Shown one piece after another: positions 34,830 through 47,202 of a DNA stretch of 64,000 nt. This stretch comes from Heterohyrax brucei. Its lineage: Eukaryota; Chordata; Mammalia; Hyracoidea; Procaviidae. Within the stretch, counting starts at the first letter, position 1. Each line of letters opens with the position of its first letter. The position numbers and the translations under genes are program-made. The stretch is from the NCBI GenBank assembly GCA_028571685.1, contig CM053141.1:55984333-56048332 (forward strand), read 5' to 3'. The notes under the pieces are model-generated. The model searched no databases and was not told where the DNA came from. It saw only the letters and a program-made list of their open reading frames with translations.

Positions 34830-35060
34830 CTGTACTTAAGACCCAACTCAGATGCTCCTTCCTCAATCTCTGATCTTAACAGGCAAAGGGGAAATTTTCT
34901 TCTCTGAGATCCTGCAGCCCCTGGGTTGTATCATCTTAATGGTATTTACCCTGTATCATCGCCAGTATTCATGCTATCTCAAAGTGCAATTATTTATACA
35001 TATTTATAAACAACTCTCCCCCATGAAGTCATAAGCCAGAGGGTTTACACTGAATATAAA
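34830..35060 (+). mobile_element. L2 LINE relic, sense
   Basis: 'acccaactcagatgctcctt', 'cctcaatctctgatctt', 'gcaattatttatacatattt', 'ctcccccatgaagtcataag' follow the sense L2 3' region in order. Weakly conserved. Confidence 0.55.
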
Positions 35061-35187
35061 CTTCTCTTTTTCTTCTTCTTATCTCCTTCTCTTCCCTTCT
35101 GTTGAGTGTTTTAGACAGTTCATTATTTATATACACTAGAGAGTGTACAGGACAAGGAAATGGGAAAAAATTAGAACACACACAATT

Positions 35188-35975
35188 TTTGTTACTGTAT
35201 TTTAAGTGAAAGTTTATAGTTCAAGTCAGTTTCCCATATAAAAACTTATACTCATTTTGTTATACGACCCTAGCTGCTCTCCCCACATTAAGATAGCACA
35301 CTCCTTTCTACCTTGTATCTCCCATGTCCATTCAACCAGCGCCTGCTCACCTCTGCTTTCTCATCTCACCTCTGGACAGGAGCTACCTGGTTAGGCTCAT
35401 ATAGCTACTTAAGCTAAGAAGCACACTTGACTAGTTCAGTCATTTTCTGAGGAGTTGTTTTCTGGAATGTTTTCAGTTCTGGGGATAACAGAGTGTTCAG
35501 GGGCCATGTCTTCTAGGGACCCTGCAGCCTATCAGACCATTGAGTCTGGTCTTTTTACTCTTTTGAGTTGCCAGTAAGGGAAGTCGCCCATGGTAGCAGG
35601 GCACCATCTAGTTTTCCAAGTCTCATGTTGCTGTGGTCTCTGGTTTACATGGTCCCCTCTGTGTTATGGGCTCACATTTTCCTCATGTCTTTGACATTTT
35701 TCATTTTCTTTTACTCTAGGTGAGTTGAGATTGATGCTTCTTAGATGGCCACTTGACAGCTTTTGAGACCTCAGACACCACTCACCAGAAGGGGATACAG
35801 AACTTTTTTTTTAATAAACATTTGTTATGCCAATTGACCTAGACGTCCCTGGAAACCATGTTTCCCAGAACCCTGCTATTGCTTCTCTGTCCTTTGAAGT
35901 ATTTGGTTATATTTAGTAAATTGCTTAGCTTTTGGTTTAGTCCATTTGTGCTGACTTTCCCTCTACTGCGCATGC
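35188..35975 (-). mobile_element. L1 3'UTR, antisense
   Basis: 'gtattttaagtgaaagttta', 'catgtccattcaaccagcgc', 'gggccatgtcttctagggac', 'ttatgggctcacattttcct', 'gatgcttcttagatggccac', 'ttatgccaattgacctagac', ending near 'gctgactttccctctactgc'. Same overall order as 42403 and 55378. Confidence 0.88.
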
Positions 35976-36049
35976 ACACACATAATTTATAATCCTACAG
36001 CAACTGATTAAATTTAAATCTGCCAACATTCTTTCTCTCCTTCTTTGAG

Positions 36050-36170
36050 CAAAGTTTGTATGGGATGTAAAAAAAAGGAGCATATAGTCCTTGTCTTTCA
36101 GTATTTACAGTCTAACTGGGGTAAAGAGACTGAGAAAAAAATACATCTACATAACTGAGTTCCAAGAGGA
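36050..36170 (-). mobile_element. Possible L2 relic
   Basis: 'agtccttgtctttcagtatt', 'tacagtctaactggggtaaa' resemble the antisense L2 3' end. Short, so only tentative. Confidence 0.4.
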
Positions 36171-36293
36171 CTTGAATCTATATGCCTCGAAGTGTGCATT
36201 GTATCTCCAAATATATCATGGATTAGTTTTCACATCTCAGGGCTGCCACTGGTCCAGTTTGTAAAAACCCATCTTCTTCCACAGAATCTTTAA

Positions 36294-36366
36294 TGTGGGT
36301 GTGTGTGTGTGTGTATACATATACATACACATACATACACAAACATACATCACATACATATACAAA
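36294..36366. repeat. (GT)n/(ACAT)n compound microsatellite
   Basis: 'gggtgtgtgtgtgtgtgtat' followed by 'acatatacatacacatacat' type repeats up to the target duplication of the next SINE. Confidence 0.85.
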
Positions 36367-36367
36367 A

Positions 36368-36533
36368 AAGCAAAACCCTATTGGACATTGCGTCTATTCC
36401 AATGCATAGGGGACCCTATAGGACAGAGTAGAACTGTTCCACAGGGTTTACAAACAGCAGCTGGAGGATCTGAACTTCTGACATTATGATCAGCAGCCGA
36501 GCTCTTAACCTCTTATACCATGAGGGTTCTACC
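36368..36533 (-). mobile_element. AfroSINE beside a microsatellite, 11-bp duplication
   Basis: Antisense copy ('accctataggacagagtaga' to 'cttaacctcttataccatga'). CATATACAAAA at 36357-36367 recurs at 36534-36544. The left duplicate is the end of the ACAT repeat, so the SINE landed in or beside the microsatellite. Confidence 0.93.
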
Positions 36534-36544
36534 CATATACAAAA

Positions 36545-37284
36545 GCCAGCTAAGTCCCGTTGAGTCGGACAAAGACATTTTCATTTATTCACTGATCATT
36601 TTATCTTTATTTGCTAAGGTCTCATTTTCCTGGCAAGATGGCTGATCTTCCCTGGCAAAGTCAGAGCTGATGACTCAAAGCCTTTGCCCAAAGCTAGGCC
36701 CATCTACATTCGCGAATATTGATAAACCCCACATCTGGAAGGATGCGTTAACAAAGAAAATCAAAGAGCTAGTTCCTTCTTTACGCAGAGATGCTGGCAC
36801 TCAAATCAGACCAAACCTAAGCACTGGAGGGTGGAGACCCACAACTATTTCTTAAAACAGAGTAAGTGGGATTATCTGTGGTTCTTATTCCATCGGGGGG
36901 TGGGGAGGCGCTTTATTATTCGTTAGGCACTGTGTTGTAAGAATAAGCAAAGAAAGGCCTGGATATGGCCCTCAACAACCACAGAGTCAGAAAGAGTATC
37001 CCACTCATGTTTAAAAACGATAGGAGGAGCATGGAGGAGGGAGTGAGGTTCACTTATCCTGGAAAGTTACTAATTCATTTGAGTTCATTATATTTATACG
37101 TGATGAGAAAATAATACAGAATTATAGTCTTCTCATGTATATAATACAGCACATAGGGATAAAACCACGGATATTTACTAAATATCTCATGGGATTGTTT
37201 TACAGGGTCTGAAAACTTAGGGCCATAGTTTTGTGACACAACTTGGTCAAATGGCATAATACAGTATATAAAGTTTATGCTCTA
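36545..37284. other. Unassigned DNA
   Basis: No recognised repeat. A 61-codon frame (36670-36855) is unrecognised. G-rich 'cggggggtggggaggcg' at 36893-36909. Confidence 0.35.
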
Positions 37285-37915
37285 TGTCCTAGTGGGTGAG
37301 TAGCTTCAGAATGGCCATCTAAGATATAATTACTGGTCTGTATATGTCTGGAGTAAAAGAGACTGAAGGAAACCAAAGACTCAAGAGAAGAAACCAGTCC
37401 ACAAGACTAATAGTCTATACAAACCATGACCACATCTACCTAGAGACCAGAAGGAACTAGATTGTGCCTGGCTACTACTGCCTACCATCCTGATCAGGAA
37501 CCTAATAGATGAATCCTGACAGAACGGGAGCAAAGCCAGAACAGAACTCAAATTCTTTAAAAGGTCAGATTTATTGGACTACCTGAGACTGGAGGATTCC
37601 CCGAGACAACCAACCTGAGATGTTCTTTAAACTTTGAACCAAAACTATTCCAGTGAGGTCACCTTTTAGCTAAATACCCTGAGTACTACGTTCCTTTAAA
37701 AAAAATCATCTGGATGAGACCAAATGATCAGGCAAGGGGACAGGGGAACTAGATTACTAGAAATGGAATAACGAAACCAGAAATAGTGAGAAAGTTGCCA
37801 CACTCTATAAAATTTAATCGATGCCCCTGAAATAAACTGTGTAGAAATTGTTAAGTGGGAAACTAATTTTCTGTGTGTACTTTCACTGAAAACACAATAA
37901 AAATATTTTTTAAAA
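37285..37915 (+). mobile_element. L1 3'UTR and tail, sense, uninterrupted reference copy
   Basis: 'gagtagcttcagaatggcca', 'aagatataattactggtctg', 'ttgtgcctggctactactgc', 'gagatgttctttaaactttg', 'tgtgtactttcactgaaaac', 'acaataaaaatatttttt'. This copy shows the contiguous order that is broken at 33660-34820. Confidence 0.86.
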
Positions 37916-38346
37916 AAATATAAAATTTGTAGTGCCGAAGTTTAGCATTAAATACTTTAAATACTATCTATACTATCTTATTTTGCAAAGAATATACTGT
38001 TTTTGAAGATTCTACTTTATGACCTAGTCAATAAGAGACCCCTGTTCCAGCTGCCACACCACTCACTTATTTTAGTTATAAAAGAACTGGAAAAAGAACA
38101 ACAACAACAAAACACCCTGAAAGCAGGCATTTTAAATCTGCAGCCCTGTCGCATTTACTTTTTTATCTTTAGAATAATACTGACTTAAGAATAGTCTTAA
38201 CTAGGGCAATACATATTTGCTTTGAGTTTTATTGCACCAAATAAGAAAAGTAGCTATTTTGTTCTTAAATTGACTTTTGCCTAGCTAGGTGATTTTAAAA
38301 GGTCCACTTACTGCTCCTCAATTTGGCTTCTTCTATTCCAAAACAG

Positions 38347-38535
38347 GGAGTGCTGGCTGGTATATAATAGTTCACGTGCTCAGCTGCTAACTGAAAAGCT
38401 GATGATTTGACTTTACACAGAGGCACCTCAGAAGAAAGGACTGGTGATCTGCTTTGAAAAAATTAGCCAAAGCACAGTTCTACTGTAACATAGAGGTGAT
38501 CCCCATGAGTCAAGAATGACTTGACAGCTACTCAT
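38347..38535 (+). mobile_element. AfroSINE, type II variant, with target duplication
   Basis: 'gggagtgctggctggtatat' to 'gagtcaagaatgacttgaca'. Flanks 'ctattccaaaacag' (about 38333-38346) and 'ttattccaaagcag' (about 38538-38551). Confidence 0.82.
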
Positions 38536-38679
38536 TTTATTCCAAAGCAGAAATTCTAGAACTTATTCATGAAACCTCCAGAACAGATTTAATAGAGAGG
38601 GTATCTTATACTCAGTTGGGCTGTTTCCAGGTAAAGAGTCAAAATGCAATTCCCAAACCCAAACCTGCAGGCTTCCAGA

Positions 38680-38868
38680 TAACTGATTCTGATCCTGACT
38701 CACAGTAACCCCGCTGCACAGAGTACAACTGCCCTGCAGAGTTTCCAAGGCTGTAAAACTTTACAGAAGCAGACTGCCACATCTCTATCCTGTGGAGCAG
38801 CTGTGAGGTTGAAGGGCCAACTTTCCTGTCAGCAGCCAAGTACTTAACCTCTACATGACTGGGGCTCC
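38680..38868 (-). mobile_element. AfroSINE, long (type III) variant
   Basis: 'ctgattctgatcctgactca', 'gagtttccaaggctgtaaaa', 'ctttacagaagcagactgcc', 'agcagccaagtacttaacct'. The 'tgtaaaactttacagaagc' block is the type III marker. Confidence 0.9.
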
Positions 38869-41800
38869 TCCAAAATCCAAATGCAGAGAGAAAAACAGAA
38901 AATTAAGTCCCAGAACACTAAGCATTATTTTTTCAGAATGCTTTTATTATGAACAGAGGTAAGTGATACATTTTGAAGACGTGTGGACTAAGCCTGTCCC
39001 ACAACCTAACACGTAGAACTTTCTGATAGAAACATACAGGTACAGGGCATCTTGTTTGAAACCAGGAAAATCAGTCTTCTGACTGATAAAGACCCTGTGT
39101 ATTTTCCCCCAAATGCTGTTAAACACGGCAAGGAGGCACAAGGCTTTACATTTCGCAAATTAAGTCTTGAAGATCATTTAGGAAACCCTTAGAAACATCC
39201 CAACATTTGATATTTTCCTTTGCTCTGCATATTAAAGAGATGGCTTACATCTAACCTAAACCTGATACTCAGCAACCACTCTATTCATATTTATATGAAG
39301 GAGAGACTACAAAAGAAATTCACAAAGTTTCAGTTTGCTCTGGATTCAGCACCCTAGGGGAAGACAACAGTTTTCATTTTCTTTTCTTTCTGGGGAACAA
39401 AAGCATCAGATAGGAAAATCTGCCCCTTTGGAAAAGGCCCAGCCATTTGTTCTCTAGAAGGCCCCGAAAGCAAGGCAGATAAGAGAAAGTGGATATGTGG
39501 ACTTGCCTGAGAAAAGCCTTTCAGGTCCAACTGTAGCAACTTATCTGAGAGCTGCAGCTCATTAAGTGTGTCTCTGATATCACTTCAGATATGAAGATTA
39601 GTGGAACATACCAACAGATTGAATCATCCAAAAATTCTCTTAGGGATGTGAACATTGAGGATTTGATGGAGAATCGCCCCATCGGCTAGTGCCTGTATTA
39701 TGGGATCCTGGGAGAGATAAGGCACAGACACCTTTTAAGACAAGGGCTTCATTTTTCAGAAATGGAAGCTGAAATTAAGGATGCTCCATCAACATTATCA
39801 TTAATGTTTATTAGCAGTCTATATATACACTCTGGGCATTAACTGAACACACAAAATCTCAAGCCTTGGCTTTTACAAAGTTGACATATTAAGAAAACAA
39901 CTCTATCGCCCCCCCCCCCCCCCAAGTACACATCAGGGAACAGATTTCTTTTAAAAAATACTACCAGTTCATTTCCTTAAACCCTTATTGATCAAGAAAA
40001 TGGTGCATTTCGACAGAGTCTCTTGCTTGAGTAGAGCAGCTGTGATGAACCTTTCCTGAGACTCAAAGAGAAACTGGGGAGACCTGTGCACGGCCTGTAG
40101 AAGGGTGCAACGTGGCTCTAGCCCCTCATTTATCAAACTCCGTCAGGGCAGTGAAGACAGTCCTTTCACTCCGTATTTTATGAGTCTATCAGGAGTAAAG
40201 TGGTAATTGAAATTGGAATTAAATTCCTCAAAATGCTTTTAGTAAATAGAAATAAGACAGCATTGTGCTTACACAAACTGCATATTCTGAGCTATCAATT
40301 TTAAACTGAGATTCGAAAGAGGCTCTCAATTTCCCATTCTTAGAAATCACAGGGCATATGCAAGAAGAACATATGGCCACGAGATAGCTGAGGCTTCCAT
40401 TTGTATCACAGCCAAGAAAACGAGACACCCAAGTGTATAGCTACTAATGAATTGAGGAATAATGCAGAGAATTTGCTGAGAGAAGGAAAATACAGAAAAC
40501 AGAGTTAGAAAAAGCAGACACTTTTCAGGTATCTGGCAACCTGGATAGTATCTAAAAACAGTCAGTCTCTAGGTTACATACATCCAATTTATAGACAACT
40601 CGTACTTAAGAATGGACTGCCACAAAGCCTATTGTATGAAAAATCTGAGTTAAATGCACATTTTGGTTTGTAAACATGAATGCATGCACTACTCTGTGAT
40701 AGTCACGAAAACAATGCTCATTTTGGCAGAGTTTCTTAAGTGTTACATGTGCACAGAAAGGTAAACTATATACAGTATACCAAGACAAACACTGGACTGA
40801 TAATAAATAAGAATGGTAAGTGCCCATTCCGACTTATTCGTAAGTTTCACTTAGAAATACACTTGGGAGCTGATCTCATTTGTAATCTGGGGACTGTCTG
40901 TATTTACAAAAATGGGATAATGAGAGTGGCTTAGATTGGAGTTATGTGGAGAAGAGAGGCTTCTAAAACAGAATTCCAATAATTACCAAAGATGACTGCG
41001 AGGCTTTTAAAAATTCAAACAAGACACTGCAAATTAATAAATAAGAAGACTCTAAATCCAGTTCTCAAGCAGGAGCAATACAGGCCCACGACAAATGTTT
41101 AGCAAATGAAATCAGAATCTGAGTATTTGAAAGAGCATGAAGCATTCTAAGCCTAGGAGATTTTCAAATTTATTTTTTAAGTTGAAGAATTGATTGAAAC
41201 CTACACATTCAAGGCAAGAGGTGTAATGTGCTGAGAATGACAGAAAAGAAAAATGGTATTCCTTTTGAAGTTCCCTTAAATTGTAAAAGTGTCAACATGA
41301 ATCTACGATTTAATTACACAGATAAATTAGATTGAGTAGATATACAATTGGTTTTATAATTTCTGGAACCCTATGAGGCTTTTTATTTCCTACCTTGGTT
41401 GTGTCCTCAGTTGAGAAGCAAAACTTAGCTTATGACTTATAAACAGCAAGAGTGGGTAAACATTCAGTGGGCAGCTACATAGAACGTAATATACCCTCTC
41501 ACGATACATCCCTATAAGCCTTTGGCCATACACCACCACACATCTCTACGAAAACAAGAACCACATTGTAGAGACCAGTGGACAATTTTCCTTAACTTCA
41601 AGTACTTAACTGTAAGTCCAAAAGGTGTGTGCCAAAGGTGTTATATAAGACACTGAGAAGTAACCAGCCAAGTCTTCATCAGATTCCCTTAACTTGGAAG
41701 AAATTTGAGAAGCCATGGAAATGCATATGGAATGGTTTGCAGAATTCTAAGGAATCACATAAGCATCAACAAAACCTGACTAGCTGCCCTTTGTAAAGGA

Positions 41801-42402
41801 GAACTCCACTCCTTCAAAGCAAAACTACACAAACATGTTTACTCCTCTTAAGAAGAGAAGGAAAAAGGTAAATCTAGCACTTATTACAAACAATAACCTG
41901 GGAGGACAAGCTGTGGTTGGAAGAAAAACGTGGAAAGCTTAGAGCAGCTAAGATTGAATGATCAAAGAAACACGGCAGTGGGCTTGGGCATACTTCTGGA
42001 TGACAAGGCATCAAGGAAGGAAGGAGGGAGGACCTATAATGTGTTCCTCTCTACAACATCAGATGTTTGAATTACTGACTTTGCTCCTCACACCAGTCCT
42101 GTGTTCCTTGACTCGAAAGATTGTTGTCTTGCCATTCTCTACCAGGAAATCTTGAAAGGTTTCCTTTTTAGTTTCCTCATTTTTTGTATGAGGGAATTAC
42201 ACCCACCCTTCTATGGTTTTTTGGTAAAGATTGGGCACAAACATAGCTAAGGTCATTAGCACAGTGACTCTACAGTATATGCTCAAAAACTGGTCTTTTT
42301 ATGAACAAAATGTATCTGGCACATCCATCCTGGTCTTCTAAGTCTAAGAATACCTCCCAGACCCTCACATAGGTGTTCTCTCTTTTGTTCTCAAGGAGAA
42401 AC
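38869..42402. other. Long unassigned stretch without SINEs
   Basis: About 3.5 kb with no AfroSINE and no L1 that I recognise. 40545-40920 has a texture I associate with an old DNA-transposon or LTR relic ('ctggggactgtctgtattta' near 40888) but I cannot name it. No defensible exon. A C15 run lies at 39909-39923. Confidence 0.4.
39909..39923 (+). repeat. C15 homopolymer
   Basis: Fifteen consecutive C residues. Long C runs are rare in mammalian DNA and prone to length change and sequencing error. Confidence 0.9.
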
Positions 42403-43860
42403 TTTTTTTTTTTTTTCGTTAACTTTACTGAGCTTTCCATGAAAGTTTATGGCTCTAGTTTCTCATTCAAAAATTACACTCATGTTGTTTTGTGACATTG
42501 GTTGCAATCTCCAAAATAAGGCAACACTCTCTGCCTTTCCACTGCAGGTTCTATGTGTTATTTGTTGAACTCTGTCCCTTCCTGTCTTCTCACTTTACTT
42601 TTGGGCAGGAGTTGCTCGCTTGGTCTTGCATATCTGAGTGAAACAACAAGCAAATTTCTCATGTGTGTTACTTCTGTTTTATAAAAAATAAAATAAAACC
42701 AGCCACCATCTAGTCAATTCCAACTCATAGAGACCCTATAATAGGACAGAGTACAAATGTCCCACAGGACTTCCAAGAAGCAGCTGCTGTATTTAAAACG
42801 CTGACATTTTGGTCAGCAACCAAGCTTTCAAGCACTGGACCACCAGAGATCCTTATACCAGTTGAATCTTTGTTTGAACTGTGGGCTTTGGGAATGGTTT
42901 GAGTTTGAGTTAGCAGACGATCACAGTTTTGGGGGTTCATCCAGTCTCTGTCAGACCAGTATGTCTAGTCTTTTTTCATGAATTTGAACTTTGTTCTACA
43001 CTTTTCTTCTGCTCTGTCTGGTACTCTCTGTTATGATCCTTGTCAGAACTGTTGGTGGCTGTAATCAAGCACCATCGAGTTCCTCTGTGCTCAGCATACA
43101 GGAGGCTGTGGTTCCTGCGGTGCTTTAGTCTTCTGGGCTAATGCTTTCTTTGTATCTTTGGTTTTCCTCATTCTCCTTTGCTCCTAATGGGATGGGATCA
43201 ATAGAAAGAGCCTAGACTGTCATTCACAAGCTTTTATGATCCATGATGTTACTTGCCAAAACAGAATGTAGAACATTTTCTTTATGAACTACATTATACC
43301 AATTAACCTAGATGTTTCCCAAGACTATGGTCTCTAGTCTTCAGCCCCAGCACCTTGGTCTTTCAATGTGTTTGGATGTGTCTAGCAAACTTCTGTGTCT
43401 TTGCTTTGGTCAGGTTGCGCTGACTCCCTCAGACTGTAAGTTGTCTCTCCCTTGACCACAGCTGACACTTGTCTACCATGTAGTTGGTGATTTCATCCCC
43501 CCTCATAATCACCAAAGAATGCTTTTTCTGTATATAAACTGTATCTTGGGTTCTTGTAATAGTGGTCTCATACAATACTTATCCTGTTGTGTCTGACTTT
43601 TTTCCCCTCAGCACAATGAACTCCAGAGTCATTTACCGTGTGAGATGTTTCACAGAATCACCATTATTCTTTAACGTTGTATAGTATTCCATTGTGCATA
43701 TGTACCATAATTAGTTTATACATTCATCTGCTGATGGGCATTTACATTGTTTCCATCTTTTTTGCTATTGTGAATAGTGCTGAAATGAACACAGTTGTCC
43801 ATATGACTATTCAAGTGATGGTTCTTATTTCTTCAGGGTATACTGAAAAACTATTTTAAA
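42403..43860 (-). mobile_element. L1 3' end, antisense, split by a SINE
   Basis: 'ttaactttactgagctttcc', 'catgttgttttgtgacattg', then after the SINE 'gaactgtgggctttgggaat', 'ctgtctggtactctctgtta', 'attcacaagctttta', 'cattataccaattaacctag', and the ORF2 end 'agtattccattgtgcatatg', 'gcatttacattgtttccatc'. 5' truncated at about 43860. Confidence 0.9.
42686..42852 (-). mobile_element. AfroSINE inside antisense L1
   Basis: 'accatctagtcaattccaac', 'taggacagagtacaaatgtc', 'acattttggtcagcaaccaa'. L1 3'UTR lies on both sides. Confidence 0.92.
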
Positions 43861-43949
43861 AAACACGTAAAATCCCATATTAAAGGCTCAAATAATCTTT
43901 CTTTCCTATACATAGTTGCATAATTTGGGGGGAGCTACTTTGCCAAATT

Positions 43950-44105
43950 TGGAAACCCTGGTGGGTTCGTGGTTAAATGCTATGCTGCTAACCAAAACAC
44001 TGGCAGTTTGAATCCAAAAGTCACTCCTTGGAAACTCTATGGTGTAGTTCTACTCTGACCTATAGGGTCGCTGAGTCAGAATCAACTGGATGGTGGTGAG
44101 TTATT
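43950..44105 (+). mobile_element. AfroSINE, short form
   Basis: 'ggaaaccctggtgggttcgt', 'ggcagtttgaatccaaaagt', 'tatagggtcgctgagtcaga'. Flanks 'ttgccaaattt' and 'ctgccaaactt' suggest a decayed target duplication. Confidence 0.92.
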
Positions 44106-44189
44106 ATTCTGCCAAACTTAGAGCTATGAGTCAGTATTGGCTCAACAGTACATAAGATTTTGCCAAAAATAGCTCAATTACATGAACTT

Positions 44190-44208
44190 AAACACACACA
44201 CACACACA
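44190..44208. repeat. (AC)n microsatellite, short
   Basis: About nine AC units after 'gaactta'. Confidence 0.8.
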
Positions 44209-44265
44209 AGGGTGGAACATAGTTACAGACATTACGATTAAGTTATATAGCATGTCTTTTGTTCT

Positions 44266-44385
44266 TGAGGTCGGCAGTTCAAATCCACCAGACACTCCTT
44301 GAATACTCTGGAGGTCAGTTCTACCCTGGTCCCTAGGGTTGCCATGAGTTGGATCCCACTTGACAGCACTTGGCTTGGCTTTGTT
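44266..44385 (+). mobile_element. AfroSINE, 5'-truncated
   Basis: 'gaggtcggcagttcaaatcc', 'accagacactccttgaatac', 'agggttgccatgagttggat'. The A-box head is absent. Confidence 0.88.
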
Positions 44386-45030
44386 CTTGGCTTCAATGTG
44401 ATGTATATGTCTTCTTGCTTGGCTTTTGTAATTTATGTACTTGATCTTTTGTGCCAAAATGCCTCTCCAGTACAAGGTGGATGCTTCATGGGCTTATGTT
44501 AATTTGAATAGCCTCTGAGCAACTGTCAAGATGGTGAGTATCATTGTGGTTGCTTCTTGTGTGCTCCTAGAATATCTAACTCTCTACTATGAGTTGGTAC
44601 TGTCATAACTGCCTTAGATACTAGGGTAGAAACTGCCAGAGCACACCATTATCTGTGTTCTCCTCTTCTTCCTGGACAAAAAGGTAGGTTATATTTCATA
44701 GCCTCTATCATGTCTGGATATGGCCAAGTGACTGAGTTCTAGTCACCAGAATGGCCAAGGCCTCTTCAGGTCTCGTTCAAACAACCTTTTTGTGTTTATA
44801 ATCCTTGCTCCCACTTTTCTATGAGCTGTTAAGTAATGCTGGTCCCAAGGGCCAGAAGACAGAAGAACAAGATGGAAGGTATGAACATCCTTGAAAAGCT
44901 ACCGGAAGCACAATGCCTCAATGACCCACACTGGGCTATGAGGTAAACGAGTAATAAATGTAAGGTGATAAGCCACTTAAATTGCAGGCTTTACAGCAAC
45001 TTCTATCACTTAACCTAACCAATACAGAGA
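44386..45030. other. Unassigned DNA
   Basis: No gene or repeat family recognised. Confidence 0.35.
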
Positions 45031-45034
45031 TAGT

Positions 45035-45155
45035 CTTCATTTAATTCTCATTATAACTCTGTCAGCTCACTCAAGTTTTTACCTGCATTTACCTCACACA
45101 AAGCTCAGAGAGGTGAGTGACTTGTCCAAGACAAGTACTAAAACTGATGTTCAGC
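45035..45155 (-). mobile_element. MIR SINE relic
   Basis: 'tttaattctcattataactc', 'aaagctcagagaggtgagtg', 'acttgtccaagacaagtact' follow the antisense MIR order. Confidence 0.72.
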
Positions 45156-45211
45156 CTTGTATTAGGCTGAAATCTTCACAGAAGTACAGCAGTGATGAGT
45201 ATATAAATATA

Positions 45212-45360
45212 TATATGTACCCATTCTATTGAGTTGATTCCAACTCATAGTTACCCCTCAGGCTGAAATCTCTATAAAAGCAGACTGTCACTTCCTTCTC
45301 CCAGGGAGCCACTGGTGGTTTTGAACTGCTGACCGTTTCAGCTAGCAGTTGATCATTTGT
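45212..45360 (-). mobile_element. AfroSINE, long variant, degraded
   Basis: 'ttgagttgattccaactcat', 'ctataaaagcagactgtcac', 'ggtttt'-'gaactgctgaccgtttcagc'. The middle part is deleted. Confidence 0.78.
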
Positions 45361-46255
45361 GGAGATTTACCTCAAAAAAAATAAAAATGGATCACATGTA
45401 GAGGCTACCAAGTCTCAAGTCCATGAGCCAGGTGTCTGTGGGGCTGATGAATCTAAGATTGGCAAGTAAGATGTCAGGCTGATAGCCCAAGTCCCAAGAT
45501 CTAGAGGTCAGATCCTGATAAGCTGAATGCCACATCCAGAGCAAAGCCAAAGCCAGAGCGTCTTGCCAGAAAGTCCACATGTACTGGATACAGGCTACAT
45601 GCCCAAGTAAACTTTCTTTCAACTGATTGGCTACTCATAATAGATCTTGTCACAGAGGTGATTACCTGAGATTTCATCATGTAGGTGATTACATGATTAT
45701 ATGACTGCCAAACTACATCAAAACTGTCACACTATTGAGAATCATGGCCCAGCCAAACAGACATACTACCTTAGCCACCACAAGTCCGAAGTCAGAGTAA
45801 TTCCCATGCTCTTACCCATGGCAGTCTTGTGCCTCCCTAAAAGCTATTATAATTATGTAATTACAAACCATCCACATTTCCAATTTAAGCCGTGAACTTT
45901 TGTTCTAGAAATAGACACATTTTCTTTTCCCATTAATTTAACCTGAATTAATTTTTATAAATGATTTCACTCAGGGAATGACAGAATAATGCATATAAAG
46001 CATTAAAAGCAGGATTGTTCTGGGTGAAGATAGGTGGAGTTCCTAGGTGTGAGCAGTTTGAAAACTACTATATGGCATTATCCTGCATCTCTATTACTAT
46101 TACACTATACTTCCATTTCCTAAACTGTGCTATTCAGGTCCTTCCCTCCCTCCCTCTCTTTTTCCCTTATGACTAACCCAGTTCTAGAAGTCAGTTTTAT
46201 GTCACATCCAAGTTACAGAATGAAGTTTATACACACCTTTGTTGTAGTTGTTAGT
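45361..46255. other. Mostly unassigned; ancient repeat at 45640-45785
   Basis: 45640-45785 carries the uninterrupted version of the unidentified repeat that hosts the mariner element at 27439 ('attgagaatcatggcccagc', 'cagacatactaccttagcca'). The rest is unrecognised. Open frames at 45392-45622 (-) and 45701-45895 (+) have no recognisable product. Confidence 0.45.
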
Positions 46256-46258
46256 AGG

Positions 46259-46779
46259 TATTATGGACTCAATTGTGGCTCCACAAAATATACGTTGTAA
46301 ATACTAATCTCCACACCTGTGGTTGGTGCCCTGGTGTAGCAGCGGAAGAATTCAGCTGCTAACTCAAAGGGTTGGCAGTTGGAACCTGCCAATTGCTCCT
46401 TAGAAACTCTATGGCACAGTTCTACTCTGTTCCATAGGGTTGCGGTGAGTATTCTGCAAAAAGCAGTCTTTATGCCTGTGGTTATAATGCCTTTTGCGAA
46501 AGGTTTGTCTTTGTCATATTAATGAGGCATGATTAGCTAACAATGTGTCTTGAGTCATCTCTTGCAAGATATAAAAGGAGCAAATTAAGCAAGCCCAGAG
46601 ACTAAAAGATGGAAGCCAAGCCACAGCGAGATCTCCAAGGAACCAGAAAGAGAAGCCGAAGGGACAAGGACCATCCCACAGAGCCAAGACACAAGGGCTT
46701 TCCGTAGAGTCAGCACCCTGATCTCAGGCTTCTAGCTACCAGCTATTTCACTTGTAGCAGCACTAGATAAAACTAAGAC
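46259..46779 (+). mobile_element. Solo LTR (ERVL/MaLR-like), split by a SINE
   Basis: Starts 'ttatggactcaattgtggct', resumes after the SINE with 'gtctttgtcatattaatgag', a TATA-like 'gcaagatataaaaggagcaa' (46565-46584), 'cttctagctaccagctattt' and ends 'cagcactagataaaactaag'. It shares the start, TATA block and end with the LTR at 57067-57562. No viral genes adjoin it. Confidence 0.78.
46325..46474 (+). mobile_element. AfroSINE with 9-bp target duplication inside LTR
   Basis: CCTGTGGTT at 46316-46324 and 46475-46483. SINE body 'ggtgccctggtgtagcagcg' to 'ccatagggttgcggtgagta'. Confidence 0.93.
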
Positions 46780-46780
46780 T

Positions 46781-46978
46781 ACTGCCTCTGAGTGGATAAC
46801 AACTCAGGGTGATCACCTGTGTGTAAAGCAGAACTGCTTCACAGGGTTTTAAAGGCTGTGACCCTTCGGAAGCAGATTGCCAGATATATCTTCTAATGTA
46901 TCCCTAGGGGGGTTCCAAGCACCAACCTTATGGCCAATAGTCAAGCACTTAACTGTAAACCTCATCCAGGAACTTCAA
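46781..46978 (-). mobile_element. AfroSINE, long (type III) variant
   Basis: 'actgcctctgagtggataac', 'cagggttttaaaggctgtga', 'cccttcggaagcagattgcc', 'caatagtcaagcacttaact'. It adjoins the LTR end directly. Confidence 0.85.
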
Positions 46979-47202
46979 GGCACATGTTTAAAGCAAGGTA
47001 CACCTAGATAAGAAAGTGAGACCTTCAAATACCTACTGATCAAGCCCCTTCCTGTTTTACATAACTTGTAAAGTGGCACCAGTCGGTTTGCTGGTTAACT
47101 AAAGATCTCTGTCAGTCAGTTACTTCATAATGAAGAAGACTGAGAGTTCTGATATACCATTATCAGAACTGTATTTTTATGTAAATGACACTACATTTTC
47201 TA

